Positions 1 through 10,424 of a stretch of DNA of 64,000 bases are shown here, one piece after another. Under the pieces are notes generated by a model. The model did not search any database, had not been told where the DNA came from, and was given only the letters and a program-made list of their open reading frames with translations. This stretch comes from Puccinia triticina (lineage: Eukaryota > Basidiomycota > Pucciniomycetes > Pucciniales > Pucciniaceae): assembly GCF_026914185.1 (NCBI RefSeq), contig NC_070570.1, positions 620,001 to 684,000 on the forward strand, given 5' to 3'. The position numbers and the translations under genes were made by a program. Position 1 is the first letter of the stretch; the number at the start of each line of letters is the position of its first letter.

Positions 1-401
1 TATGTAAAAGAAGATAATAAAATACTACTTAAGGTTTGGAATGGAGCACCACAAGGGGTGAATTTCCAAGTTTTAAAACCAGTAAAAATACTGGAGGGCA
101 AGAAAATCCAAAGGGCAATTGAAATGCTTCCGGGATAGTCAAAGGAACAGAGTCATTCCAATTGCAATTTGGGTTAAACCCAAACCCCCAAAAAAAGGGT
201 CCGCATTGGAATGAAGTCAAAAATTCCATTTGACTTCATTCCAGGAAACAGACCAGAATCTCATTCTGTTTTGTTTCCTGGATTTTACATGGAATATTTT
301 TGACCAGGATCTCACTCCGGTACTTTTCCTGGATTTTCCCTGGAATAATTTTGAATATGACTGACCAAGCCTCACAGAAGCAGGCTCATATACAAACATC
401 A
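1..401. other. Intergenic, no gene seen
   Basis: No supported coding region. Two imperfect copies of a roughly 58-bp unit lie around 230-350; both contain a TTTCCTGGATTTT-like core preceded by an AATCTCA-like box. Its origin is unknown. Confidence 0.4.
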
Positions 402-480
402 TGGTCTTCCTAGCGCAGTTGGAAAGGAACTGGGGTGAGGTTTATTGGCAAGATGTTGCTGGTTCAAGCCCATCTTTTGT
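402..480 (+). repeat. tRNA-like segment, possible SINE head
   Basis: The sequence has an A-box-like TAGCGCAGTTGG at 411-422 and a B-box-like GGTTCAAGCCC at 461-471, about 40 nt apart, as in internal RNA polymerase III promoters. The acceptor and T-stem arms do not pair well, so this is not a functional tRNA gene. A tRNA-derived SINE head is the best guess; the body and tail are not resolved. Confidence 0.4.
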
Positions 481-1148
481 CTACTTATTTTGCCCATTTC
501 TTGTTTGAAGCCTTCCACAACCCGCAAAGGCCCATAACCATTCCAAATTGCAATCAAAAGCAATTAAGAAGGGTGTTGGCAATCCAAAATATTTTTGGAT
601 TGCCTTCCAGTTCAAGCTTAACTAAGCCTCTCTGAGGAGGTGCGAAGCGTCTCCAAAGGTGAGGCTTACATGTAAAGTTTGGGTACCAGGTTTTTTGCAT
701 TATTTTGTTGTGTTTTGAGTTCAAGATCCTGTAGCACTTACAACTGAGCATCTCAACAAAGAATCAAAATGAGGTAAGTGAAGCCTAAATTCTTGCCTAT
801 AATTTCCAAAAAAAAAAACTATTTCAAAAGTGAAATTCTTGAGGTTTCTACATGTGTTTCAAGAAAGCCATTTGAAGGGCTCTGAGGGGTGTGAAAGGGT
901 TGTCATAGTGTTTTGCCCCGGCAACCAATCTGTAATTCCTGTGACAGATGATTGGCTGCTGACCATCTTTACAAATGGTTTCAAACACAATGGCAGCTTT
1001 TTTTAAGATTTCAACAGTTCAGAACATGTGGGAAGTCCTGAGGATTTGGTTTTATGGTCTTTCCAGCCATTTGGCTGGTACTGCTCGCGCAAGAACCTCA
1101 ACATTGCGTGCAAGTCCCTTCCTGCTCTCCCTGGCAGGAGGGTGCTTG

Positions 1149-1978
1149 TGAGCTTAACAAAGCTTCTCCAAGGAGGCGCAAAGCATCTCTGAAGTAGAGG
1201 CTTACCTCTAATGTCACATCATTGGCCCTACATACTTGAGTTTTTCTTGTAAAAAACATTAGGGGGTTTCAAACATGGTGCAGTTCCCAGTTCAGGAAAC
1301 CCAATCCAGGAAAACAAAGTTCCTGCACAAAGAATTTTTAAATTATTTCTGCATGTTTTTTGGGTAAAATTGGGTCCATGTATGCAGGGTGTCTTGCAGT
1401 TGCACCAATTTCCTGAATTTGGGGTTCCTGAAACAGGACCTGCACCATGTTTGAAACCCCCTATTATTTTTTTTGAAAATAATTTGAAAAGTGAAGTTTG
1501 TGGTTTAAAAAAAACTAATTAGACAGACTTGTAGCCTGCAATCCCAGCTTTCATCCCATGTTTGTTTAGCTTACTGCACCCCATAGTTAATAGGACAATC
1601 CACCTACTGTGGACTGGCTCTGAAGAGGTCTTCCAGGCATTTTTGTACTCAAAATTTGAAATTCCCTGAGCTTACGCGGGCTCAAAGGGATTCGTTACAG
1701 AAATCCACCATGTAACAGCATTACAGGAAATTTTTGCCAGGGGGGATGGATATTGAGGAGTTTGAAATGGGTGAAAATTAGCTAAGATCCTGGTGATTTC
1801 AATGATGCAAAAGTCATGGTGAGAAACAGAATTCTAGATAGAGGTATTGGGGAAGATAGGGCAGGGAGACATCTCCCCTGCCATTTGGCTTGTTCCTGTA
1901 GCCTACAGCTCTCAAGTGGCATGTCTTGCCCTAAGTCCCTCCTTTGGAGGTCGCTACGCTCCCCCGAGGTATTCACCC
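1149..1978. mobile_element. Non-autonomous TIR element, paralog of the 14633 element
   Basis: The left end TGAGCTTAACAAAG, its hairpin, a box reading GGCTTACCTCTAATGTCAC and the interior (conserved stretches near 1520, 1660 and 1770) match the element at 14633-15264. The right hairpin half (about 1930-1965) also matches. The final right terminus and a target duplication are not found: the sequence runs into the arm assigned to the outer element. It carries an extra MITE at 1262-1461 that the 14633 copy lacks. Confidence 0.55.
1262..1461. mobile_element. MITE with TA flanks inside the 1149 element
   Basis: A 200-bp element with inverted ends GGGGGTTTCAAACATGGTGC and its complement, each flanked by TA. 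The paralogous element at 14633 has no such sequence at the matching place, which supports a separate insertion. Tc1/mariner-like by the TA flank; no coding capacity. Confidence 0.65.
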
Positions 1979-1987
1979 CGCGAGCAC

Positions 1988-2662
1988 CTAACTTAAGTCC
2001 CTCCCCTGCTAGGCTGAGTGGGGAGCAGAGTGAACCCGACCGCAGGGAGGGACTTAGGACTAAAGTGGGGGTCGTGGCGCGTAGAGAATCTCGGAAAAGT
2101 GTGGTTCAGCTTACACAGGCTGTAGCTTGCTCGTTTTGCGAGCTACATATGAGTTCCCAGGCATTAACAGATGCTCCGGCATCCCGGCTATCTTTCTGTT
2201 GACTCAGAATTTTAGCAGATCTGTTCAAACAAAAAAGAAACAATGAAGAAGCCAGACAAAAACTGGCTGTGCTCGGACCCCCGGGCTCAAGCACCGCGTG
2301 GGATATGGGTGTTTCTGGCTTGCCTTGACTTGCTTCAAAATCTACAAAAAATCTTCTGGTCGGCTGGGTGAGGGGACAATCAGCTCTAAAAATCAGCACC
2401 ATCAACAAGCTTCTAAGTTCCTGTAGCTGGGACGGACAGCATCAAAGCTGTAGGCTGTAAAATTCAAAGAGTGTGTTTTTGCCACTTTTTGGTGGGTGGC
2501 CTACGCGCCACGACCCCCACATGAGGCCTAAGTCCCTCCCTGCGGGAGGGGTGGCTTCGCCACCAGCCAAACTTAAGCTCCACCCAAATGAGATATCCCC
2601 CGTACCACCACCCGAACTCCGAACTCCGACCTCCCGCATAGGGAGGGACTTTGATAAGTTAG
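1988..2662. mobile_element. Non-autonomous TIR element (675 bp)
   Basis: The ends are CTAACTTAAGTCCC at left and GATAAGTTAG at right, followed by 9-bp flanks CGCGAGCAC (1979-1987) and CGCAAGCAC (2663-2671), 8 of 9 identical. Inside the ends, GTGGGGGTCGTGGCGCG near 2065 is repeated inverted near 2515. No gene. Confidence 0.75.
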
Positions 2663-2676
2663 CGCAAGCACGGGAG

Positions 2677-3429
2677 CAAACTTAACACAAGTCCCTCCCT
2701 GTGCTCGCGGGGCGCAAGCACCCTCCCGCTTGCGGGAGGGACTTGTGCCTAATGTCCAACATTTGGCTTGAGGCTGCCCAGCCAAATGTTGAAAAAATGC
2801 TTCCAACCCCCATATCACCGCATACCCCTCTGATTTTTTCACAGCCTCCGGTACCATTAGAATCATCTTTTGTTTCTACATAATCTCATGTGTCCAAAAC
2901 AACACCTATCACCATCCACTGAAAAAAAAAATGATGTAGAAATTCCACCTGGGAGCCTATCTGGCCTGATCTAAACCGGATAGCCAGTCCGGCCTAAACG
3001 CATGAAATTAAGGTTTTTCATCATATGTCAAACCCTGTGGGACTCCTCGCTTATGCACTTGAAAGACCTGCCCATATTAATCCAATACTGGAAAAACCGT
3101 GAGAGCGTGTCCTACCTCAACCTTTGGATAATCCGATGGCTTCTTCGCATTGCTCAGGAATAGCCCTCACCAGAACGGCCACTGAGCGGCCAGTTTTTGA
3201 TGGTTCTACTTGAAAAAGTATGTACAGGACAGCTCAGATTGAGAGCTATAACCTGGCATATGGGGCTTTGAATTTTAAGTTGAGAGGGAGAGGGAATAGA
3301 GATGTAAATACAAAATATGTGATTTTCTGCGCAAAACCCTGTCAGCCTCAGGCAAAGAATGTGACTTTAGTCCTAAGCCTCTCCTTCGGAGACGCTTCGC
3401 GCCTCCTCAGAGAGGCTTAGTTAAGCTCG
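2677..3429. mobile_element. Non-autonomous TIR element (753 bp)
   Basis: The left end is CAAACTTAACACAAGTCC with a hairpin and a box reading GGACTTGTGCCTAATGTCC. The right end is the inverse, GGCTTAGGACTAAAGTCAC through GTTAAGCTCG. A GAGGCTG box follows the hairpin on both sides. The 9-bp flanks GCACGGGAG (2668-2676) and GCACAGGAG (3430-3438) match at 8 of 9 positions. No gene inside. Confidence 0.8.
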
Positions 3430-3446
3430 GCACAGGAGGGACTTGT

Positions 3447-3536
3447 CGAACTTAACTAAGTCCCTCCTGGGCGCGAAGCGCCCGCCTCTGAAGGAGGGAC
3501 TTACAAAACAATGAATTTTTTTGGCCTGACAGGTTT
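3447..3536 (+). repeat. Left terminal inverted repeat of the 6.3-kb element
   Basis: Matches the right repeat (9664-9753) in inverse orientation with few mismatches. The outer about 60 bp form a near-palindrome of GTCCCTCC and GGAGGGAC arms around a GC-rich core. The inner about 30 bp (ACAATGAATTTTTTTGGC-like) are not palindromic, so the match is a true TIR and not merely two hairpins. Confidence 0.85.
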
Positions 3537-3923
3537 CCTCAAAGTACATGATTTCATTGGGCAATATCTCTGCCAAAAAAAAAACCGGTTTTCTGGATAG
3601 AAGGCTCTATGGATAGGCAGGAAGCCTGTGCATCTATCAGTATTTTTTTTGTTAATTATCACTCCACCTTAATGGGTAAGAAATCAGCTACAAAGAAGGG
3701 CTCATAACGGGTAAGACGGGGGTTTGGCCTGTCAATGCCTAAGGAGCATTGTCTCACACATGATCCATTTGATGTCAGCTTCAATGAAAAAAAAGAAAAA
3801 CTGCTCATCCTCTGTACATCATATGTACATAGCCGAGATCCACAGTACATACCCAACTTGACAAAAAAATTTGTTGAACACAGAAAGACGAACTCGGAAA
3901 CTTGTTGTTGAACGCAGCAAGGA

Positions 3924-6466
3924 ATGGCACCAAAAAGCTCAAAACACCTTCCCCCGCCCGTCCGGTTGGACGAAAGATTCACAGAATTAGACGAGACAGG
4001 GATGTATGAACTTATCCAGCAAGACGCGCAAGATTGATTCAAGCAGGCTACAAAGGATCTCCAAGTGGAGACTGTGGTATCACTTGGCAAGCGCCAAAAC
4101 ACATTTGTTCTTGCTGGGACTGGATTTGGAAAAACTCGTATTGCAGAAATGTATCACAATCTGTTTAACGAAGCTCAAAAGGCCATTGTCATGGTTCTTA
4201 ATCCATTGGATTCACTCGGAGATAATCAAGTAAGGTCTTCTTGATTGCCCTACTATCTATAATTAATGTTTTAATTGATAGATAATTGTATTTCACAGGT
4301 TGCGGAAAAAGAGATGGTTAATATAACAGCAATCAATCTAACTAAGATGGCTCTCAATATGGAGACCGCACAAGATATTATAGATGGGAAATACTCGTTC
4401 ATATATTTGGTTAGTCACAACTCTTGCTTACCATGAGCATTAGGCTGATGATAACATGTATTCAGAGTCCTGAGGTACTCTTGAACAATCCAATTTTCCA
4501 CCACATATTCTTCAGTGAGGAATTCCAGGCCCGACTTAGTTTGATTGTGGTTGATGAGGCCCACATGGTCTACATGTGGGGCTTGGTTGAAAGCGGTGAA
4601 TCAAAACAACTTAACTCGCACGGGAAGCATCAGGACATTACAGCTTTTCGACCTTGCTATGGACAGCTTGCTGAGCAGTTCATGGCAACATTTCGCGTAC
4701 CGATTCTACTTCAGTCCGCAACATGTCGGCCAATCGCAGTCAAGGCCATACTTCGAAGTTTGAAGCTGAAGGAAGACGAGGTTACCTTTGTAAGGGGTGA
4801 ATTAAGCCGTAAAGAGATTAGTATATTACGAGTGACAATGGAACAATCCATGGCGTCGTGCGACAATCTTCTAAGCCTTTTTGGACCTCAGACAATAATC
4901 CCGGATGATAAAATAGTTCCAACTTTAATTTATTCAACTACCAGACCATTGACAATGCAAGTGTTGTCAGTCATTCACAAAGCTAGGAGAATCCCAAATG
5001 GACATAACGACCCGCGCAGCACTTTTGCTCGACGTTACCATTTGTGTACCGGAGAGAAGGCAAAGGAGGAATTAGTCAACCACTTTGTTAACGGTGCCTT
5101 CCCGGTAATATCCAGCACCATGGCTTTAGGCCTGGGTCAGAACTGGCAAAGAGTTGCACGTGTGGTTCATGTTGGCCGTGGTGACCCTGCAACCTTATTC
5201 CAGATGATTGGACAATGTGGACGAGGTGGGAATCCCGGACTTGCTATACTGTTTGTTGAGCAAACCAGAAAAAACGGCAAGAACGATCTAAGCGACTTTG
5301 AAAACCCTGAATTCCAGAATGACGATGATCGTATGGACGCTCTTGCCATAACCCCGGTATGCTTCAGGATAGTTTTTGCAGTGGACAACATGTATGTACT
5401 CTCAATTTTTTAACAAAGTGTTTTCTATTCTGATTTGTTGCGAGCCTTTGATAATAACAGGGTTGGTTACATACCCTTGAGCAAGGACAATCCAAATGTT
5501 GTACGCAAGGCTGAACGACAAGCCAGCGAGGAATTCCCCCCTTGCGCTTGTTCAAATTGCAAACCTGTTTGGGCGACGGCATGGAAGCAAATGATTCACG
5601 TGCACACTGATAACTTTAGCCGGTTCATACTTGATCCCGAAGGGATCCCCAAGATACCCAACAACGACACCTTTGTTCGTCCAAAAGGATCAACTTCTTT
5701 CAAGCCTGGTCGTTCCACCGATGAGCCGTTAGATTCTATCCGAGAGGAGTGGGCAAATCATTTGTGTGAAGATTTCGAACAACACTACACGGGGCGCTTC
5801 AACAAGTCAACTCTTGAATTATCAGCCAAGTTCTTGTTCCCACTTTCCAGAGCTCGTGCTTTTGTGTTGGGGTATGAAAATAATCAGCCAGAGGAAGTAC
5901 TTGATCGGCTGATAGGCGGAGGATTGTACGAAGGCCACATCAGATTCCTTCAAGATAGCAGTGCCAGTTTTCGCGCGGGGGAAAGCTTTATGGCTCATAG
6001 ACTTGAGGAGCAGGACTCGTTAATAGCCAAGCATCGAAGTGCTTGTATGAAACAGCTCAGTGCTGTATTGCGGAAACAGATGACTCGCATCACAAAATCA
6101 GAAACTGCTCAAAAGAAGATGGAGGCAGCGCAGAAAAAGCGTGAGGCAGACGAGAAGAAAAAAATAGAGGCGGATAAGAAGAAATTGGAATTGGCTAGGA
6201 AGAAATTGGAGGCGGCTAGGAAGAAATCAGAGGCAGATCAGAAGAAATTGGAGGCAACTAAGAGGAAATCGGAGTCGGCTAGGATGAACCCAGAGGCTCA
6301 ACAAACTCAAACACCCGAAGAAAATTTGAAAGCTGCCAAAAAAAGAAAAACAAACAACAAGAATGTTAAATCTTCAAGGAGTCAAGGCAACCATCAACAA
6401 ATTTCACGAACCTCACAGTTGAGCAACGACGGTCTGATCAGCGTCATTATCATCCAGGTTATGTAG
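3924..6466 (+). pseudogene. RecQ-like DEAH helicase with an in-frame stop
   Basis: Four exons fit: 3924-4229, 4299-4409, 4466-5391 and 5461-6466. All have GT-AG introns and consistent phases, giving about 782 codons. Visible motifs are Walker A AGTGFGKT (codons about 64-71), DEAH (169-172), a SAT-type motif III (QSAT) and a QMIGQCGRGG motif VI typical of RecQ-family enzymes. A Cys cluster CACSNC follows, then a strongly charged coiled coil (codons about 660-745) and a basic tail. An in-frame TGA at 4035-4037, just before FKQATKDLQVE, truncates the product unless translation starts later. The sequence TGA could derive from CGA by C-to-T change. Such helicases are multicopy in rust genomes. It lies inside a TIR element, so a role in transposition is possible. 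The start codon is the first ATG in frame and may not be the true one. Confidence 0.75.
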
Positions 6467-9241
6467 CGCTATCGCAGGGTTAAATTGATTTAACCTCTTG
6501 CCTCCTTTGCTGTAATCATCTTGCAAAGACCAGTACCCTTCAGCAAACACGTCTTTTACTTCCTGCATTATTTTCCTGTTGCGAGTTGAATTCTTGGTGC
6601 AAAAAATGTTGTATTGTCGAGCCATTTGGATGAAACTTTTGATGTCCCTGTGTGATAGAACATTCTTGTGCAATTGATATACTTGACTGAGTCTGGAATC
6701 ATTTTTAATATCTCGTAACATTCCTTGAAGCTAAGAATAAAATTAGATTTCATTAAGCTATGATTTCCTATCAAATACACAACAAAAATAAGTAAGAAAA
6801 ATCAGACATCATACCATAGGAACGTTGATTGATATTTTATCTACCAGGCGCATGATTCTGGTTCCGATTCCATTGTGATTGAAAAAGTACTTGAGCCAAT
6901 AGTTCTGGAGCTTGAGATAAAAGTCCTTTGCAACAAAGTGACCTGGCCTCCCCGTTGGTGATATGAGCATTGAGTGCTGCAAAACTCGCCTCAGGCCCAA
7001 TGGTAAAACCACTGTCAGCAGAATGTACATTCGAGGGAGATGGATACCATACTGAGGCAATCCCTTGATGGCTTGCGCCATAGTTGACCATCAAAGCCAC
7101 ATTTTAAGAACTCGTCCAATGTCTCCATCATGCATTGCCCGGTCGCACTCAACTACTGTCGCAAAGTCGCGTAACCGCAGCATCAAATTTGTGAGTTTAT
7201 TGTTTTTGTTCAACTTCGACTGTTCTAGAGCCGCAGGTGACATGAATTGCTCGTAACAATCATCAACAGCTTGTTGAATGTCCCCAGGGGTCATACAGAC
7301 TTTTTCTCGGGATAATTCCTCACGCTCGCGCCCCATCACAACCCTGTGAGATGAACATGTTGCAGTAATTAGATGAATGGACTGGTCATAATATAAACAG
7401 TCGACATGGAATTACTCACAGAAGAGCGCTCAGGATGGTTGCCTCATGAACCTTTGTCATGTGCGAAATCATCAAGGAGAAATCTTTTTTTGTTGTTGGT
7501 TGATCAGAGGGGATCCCAAGAGCCGAAAGCATATGCCAAGCTCCCATGTCTGAAGAGTCAGTGCTGTCTCCGAAGTGCATCAGGAAGATTGACTGAGCAA
7601 CATTCCAAAGAATATGTGAGGCTCCGAGTAGTGTAAAGCAGTTTGACAAACTTTCTTCGGGGAACATGTTTGGTCGTCGTAAGGCACGTAAACTTTCTAT
7701 TAGCCTACAAGTTCCAAGATCCCCCTCAATGATTCGCAGTTGGCTGAAAAATTCGCTTTGACTGAGGCCAGTTTGCTGGATTACTCCTTCGAAAACGTCT
7801 GATACACCAGCGGACGAGTTATCAGATGCTAACATCAGCTTGAGCATAGTTATGTCGGGTACTTTAGGAGTAATTGGGTCAACAACTGGAGGCTTCAGGT
7901 TTGAAGGAGGAGTTCGAGTTTTATTGATGGCTAGGTGCTCCATCATCACACGGGTGATTTGACTTTTCAAGACTTTTTGAAAATGGTCGTTATCATTCTC
8001 GGTTGGAAGGAACATGGCTGGTTTGACTTGCATATCGGTGGCGCGCGAGATGGCTTCTTTGTACGATTTAAGTGTCAGATCTCGTGGGTCGACCTGAGCT
8101 ACGAGAGTTGGATCGATCTTGTGAAAGTAACCCCAAGTCCCGTGAAACACACAATTCTTCATCCTTGTGTTTTGCTGGTGGACTCTTTCCTGGAAGTCGA
8201 CATTATCAATACATATAAGCGGCTGCATCAGGTCCGTGGGGTTGATCTGAGTGAAATGTCGTATTTTCTTTGTCGCCTTGCGTCCTAGATAATTGAGAGC
8301 TTTGTTGGCTGTTTTTCGGGTACATGCCAAACCGACATATCGTAAATACCCATTCACTCGGTCTGTGACTCCACAAGCCAGGAAAACGACTGAGTTCAAA
8401 AGCTGCAAGCCGTTCACGCGCATATTGGCAACATATTGTACCATAGAGCAGATTGTTGATGCGACCTGTAGTAAAAAATAACGTGCACTGAATAAAAACA
8501 TTTACAAATTCTTCTGAAATAAGGAATGATAACTGTTCTCTGCTGACCGTGTGGATTCGAGCGGCCCGTCTTTCCGCAGATGTTGGCTTTCTCGGACGTT
8601 TCAACACCAATTCACTCCCCAATTCCGTATCGGAAGCTTCGGAATCCGACTCAGAAAATTCTTCTTTGGCTGCTGTGTTAGTTGATCTAACTTGAAGTCT
8701 GGACTTGAGGAGACCGTAGAGAAATGGCATCTCGAGCGTGCAAACAGCAAGGTCCCTAGACGATTTTTCGTTGTGCGAAAAGAAGTTGTGCGTAATATTC
8801 TTTGCATTGAAGTACGGTCCACGGCGTTTCCAGATGATATTCCTTCAGCATTTAGGCAGACCTGCGCCTGAGTGGTGGAATGTAAACCAAGCAATACTTT
8901 CAGTCATAATCTCCCAAAAATTTGCGGCAATTTTATAAGGGGGCTTGCATACTCACCTGCGTCTGGATGAAGTCTTTCCAGTCCTCAGTGCCTCCCTGAG
9001 AGCAAACCAGCACACCTATTGCACGTATGACATCCAAAGTCCCTTTGATTCCTTCACTGCCCCAGTGTTGGTGTTTAGTAGCCAGGTCGGTGTTATTGAG
9101 TGTGAGAAATGCGGTGATGAATTTTTTGGGGTCAAGATTCTGTTCTCTAAGGACTTCGCATATGTACAACACCTTTTCAACTTTGGTATGGAATTTGGGC
9201 GGTCCGGTAGGCATGATCGCAGAGCTGGATGTAGTGTTCAT
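6413..9241 (-). pseudogene. DUF6589-type protein, candidate transposase, disrupted
   Basis: The model has exons 9241-8957, 8861-8548, 8465-7420, 7343-6815 and 6730-6413. The last three introns join perfectly in phase. Recognisable blocks are LDPKKFITAFL near the N-terminus, ICIDNVDF in the middle (an acidic motif of possible catalytic interest) and SPTGRPGHFVAKDFYLK near the C-terminus. These match my recollection of fungal DUF6589 proteins. Two lesions are seen: a one-base frame change near 8821, needed to enter GPYFNAKNI, and an in-frame TGA at 7091-7093 where the family would continue. The acceptor at 8862 is tentative. Its 3' end overlaps that of the convergent helicase gene by 54 bp. An upstream start at 9379 is also open. 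Confidence 0.7.
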
Positions 9242-9663
9242 GGTCTCCAAATGTATTGATTTGAACGTATTTTGTGTGGTTGCGCTGGAGGTTATTGAAG
9301 ATGATGGGCGATTGTAGGACTGGTGAAGGAGGAAAAGGTACTTGTAAATTGAGACATGGTGGACCGCTTCGGTGAGCAACTTGCTGAGATACCTGTCAGA
9401 GCTATGAAAAAAAAACAGACAGGTGTGTCATTTTTTTGCCTCGAAGGAAGTGTATGTACTTCACTGCTTCGGGGTACCCGGCGGAGTGCCTCAAAGGTCA
9501 ACTTCTGATGTTGATTGTTTGATGAAGGAGGGGTGGTACAGCCCCAAATTTTTGGGAGGTTGTAGGCCAAGTGTAGACCTTCATCATGGTCTTTACGGTG
9601 CCACGAAATCTATTGTTTTGAAAAAGTTATTGCAGAAATAAATTTTTCTCTGCAAAATCTGAA

Positions 9664-9753
9664 AAACTTGTCACGCCAAAAAAGTTCACTGTTTCATAAG
9701 TCCCTCCTTCGGAGGCGGGCGCTTCGCGCCCAGGAGGGACTTAGTTAAGTTCG
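9664..9753 (-). repeat. Right terminal inverted repeat of the 6.3-kb element
   Basis: Inverse copy of 3447-3536 ending GTTAAGTTCG at 9753, directly followed by the target duplication GGGACTTGT. Confidence 0.85.
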
Positions 9754-9782
9754 GGGACTTGTGTGAAGTTCGCTTCCAGTGC

Positions 9783-10144
9783 AGGCTTCAGGCATGCCAA
9801 AAAATTCCCAGATGCACGCCAAAGAAGGTGTATACTCCTGACCACTCCACAATTTTTGGAGTGCAGGATGGTTCACTCCAAAACCAGTCCCCATTTGGAG
9901 TGCATGTGCCGGTCATCAAGAGGGATATGTACTGCCCTCGGTGGGCGGCGCAGACCGGCCATCGAGTGCTGGTTTTGGAGTGCCCGGGTGTTCACTCCAT
10001 GCCAGCCTGGAATGCAGGGTTGTGCACTCCAAATGGGGGCTAGTTTTGGAGTGAACCATCCAGCACTCCAAAAATCTTGGAGTGATCAGGAGTGCACACC
10101 TTTTTTGGCGTGCATCTGGGAATTTTTTGGCGTGCCTAAAGCCT
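9783..10144. mobile_element. MITE with about 120-bp inverted arms
   Basis: The ends AGGCTTCAGGCATGCC and GGCGTGCCTAAAGCCT start nearly perfect inverted arms. These contain repeated GGAGTGCA or CACTCCA boxes and the block AAAAAATTCCCAGATGCACG. It begins one base past the target duplication of the outer 9.2-kb element. The 178-codon open frame across it is a by-product of the repeat. Confidence 0.7.
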
Positions 10145-10424
10145 GCCCCTCTGAAAAAATCCAGTGGAAATGCCGACCGTCTGGCGACGGTTTCCCCTTG
10201 CAGGCAGTCGAACCGAACTCATTTCGGCTGCCGATCGAAATCATTCCGAAAAGCTTCACCGGGCACCCGTGGTGTATTTGGGGGCACCTGTTAACTTAGA
10301 GAACCTGGAATGACGGAAGCACATTTTTAGCATTTTGGATTCGAAAAGTGTAAATGATTTTCTGGGAGGCTCCCAGAATTGCCGGGTCATCCAGTCCTCC
10401 TGATGGAGTCAGAGAATCTCTAGA
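10145..10424. other. Intergenic, nothing recognised
   Basis: No gene, repeat or RNA feature could be supported here. Confidence 0.4.

Larger units (their letters stand above)
3447..9753. mobile_element. 6.3-kb TIR transposon with helicase and DUF6589 genes
   Basis: A complete element bounded by about 90-bp inverted repeats (3447-3536 and 9664-9753) that start CGAACTTAACTAAGTCCC and contain a GGGCGCGAAGCGCCC hairpin, then a TTTTTTGGC box. A perfect 9-bp direct repeat GGGACTTGT (3438-3446 and 9754-9762) flanks it. The only cargo is two convergent genes, a RecQ-like helicase on + and a DUF6589-type gene on -. The terminal hairpin matches the gene-less elements in this window, so it is the best candidate for an autonomous relative. 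Both genes carry disabling changes. The transposase role of the DUF6589 protein is inferred from this setting only. Confidence 0.85.
604..9781. mobile_element. Outer TIR transposon carrying a nest of related elements
   Basis: The left end begins CAAGCTTAACTAAGCC at 613 with a GC-rich hairpin to about 668. The right end is GTGTGAAGTTCG ending at 9772. The flanks CTTCCAGTT (604-612) and CTTCCAGTG (9773-9781) match at 8 of 9 bases and are read as a target duplication. The right arm was hit by three further insertions (1988-2662, 2677-3429, 3447-9753). Removing them rejoins an arm reading GCGAGCACGGGAGGGACTTG. How this element relates to the second left-type end at 1149 is unresolved; the present structure may be a recombinant of two copies. 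Confidence 0.55.

Noticed and set aside
2573..2585. Right end of the 1988 element placed at CTTAAGCTCC (about 2582)
   Set aside because: No 9-bp duplication is found there, whereas GATAAGTTAG at 2662 is followed by a near-perfect match to the left flank.
9763..10299. 178-codon open frame on +
   Set aside because: It runs across a palindromic MITE and its composition follows the repeated CACTCCA words; no domain or splice support.
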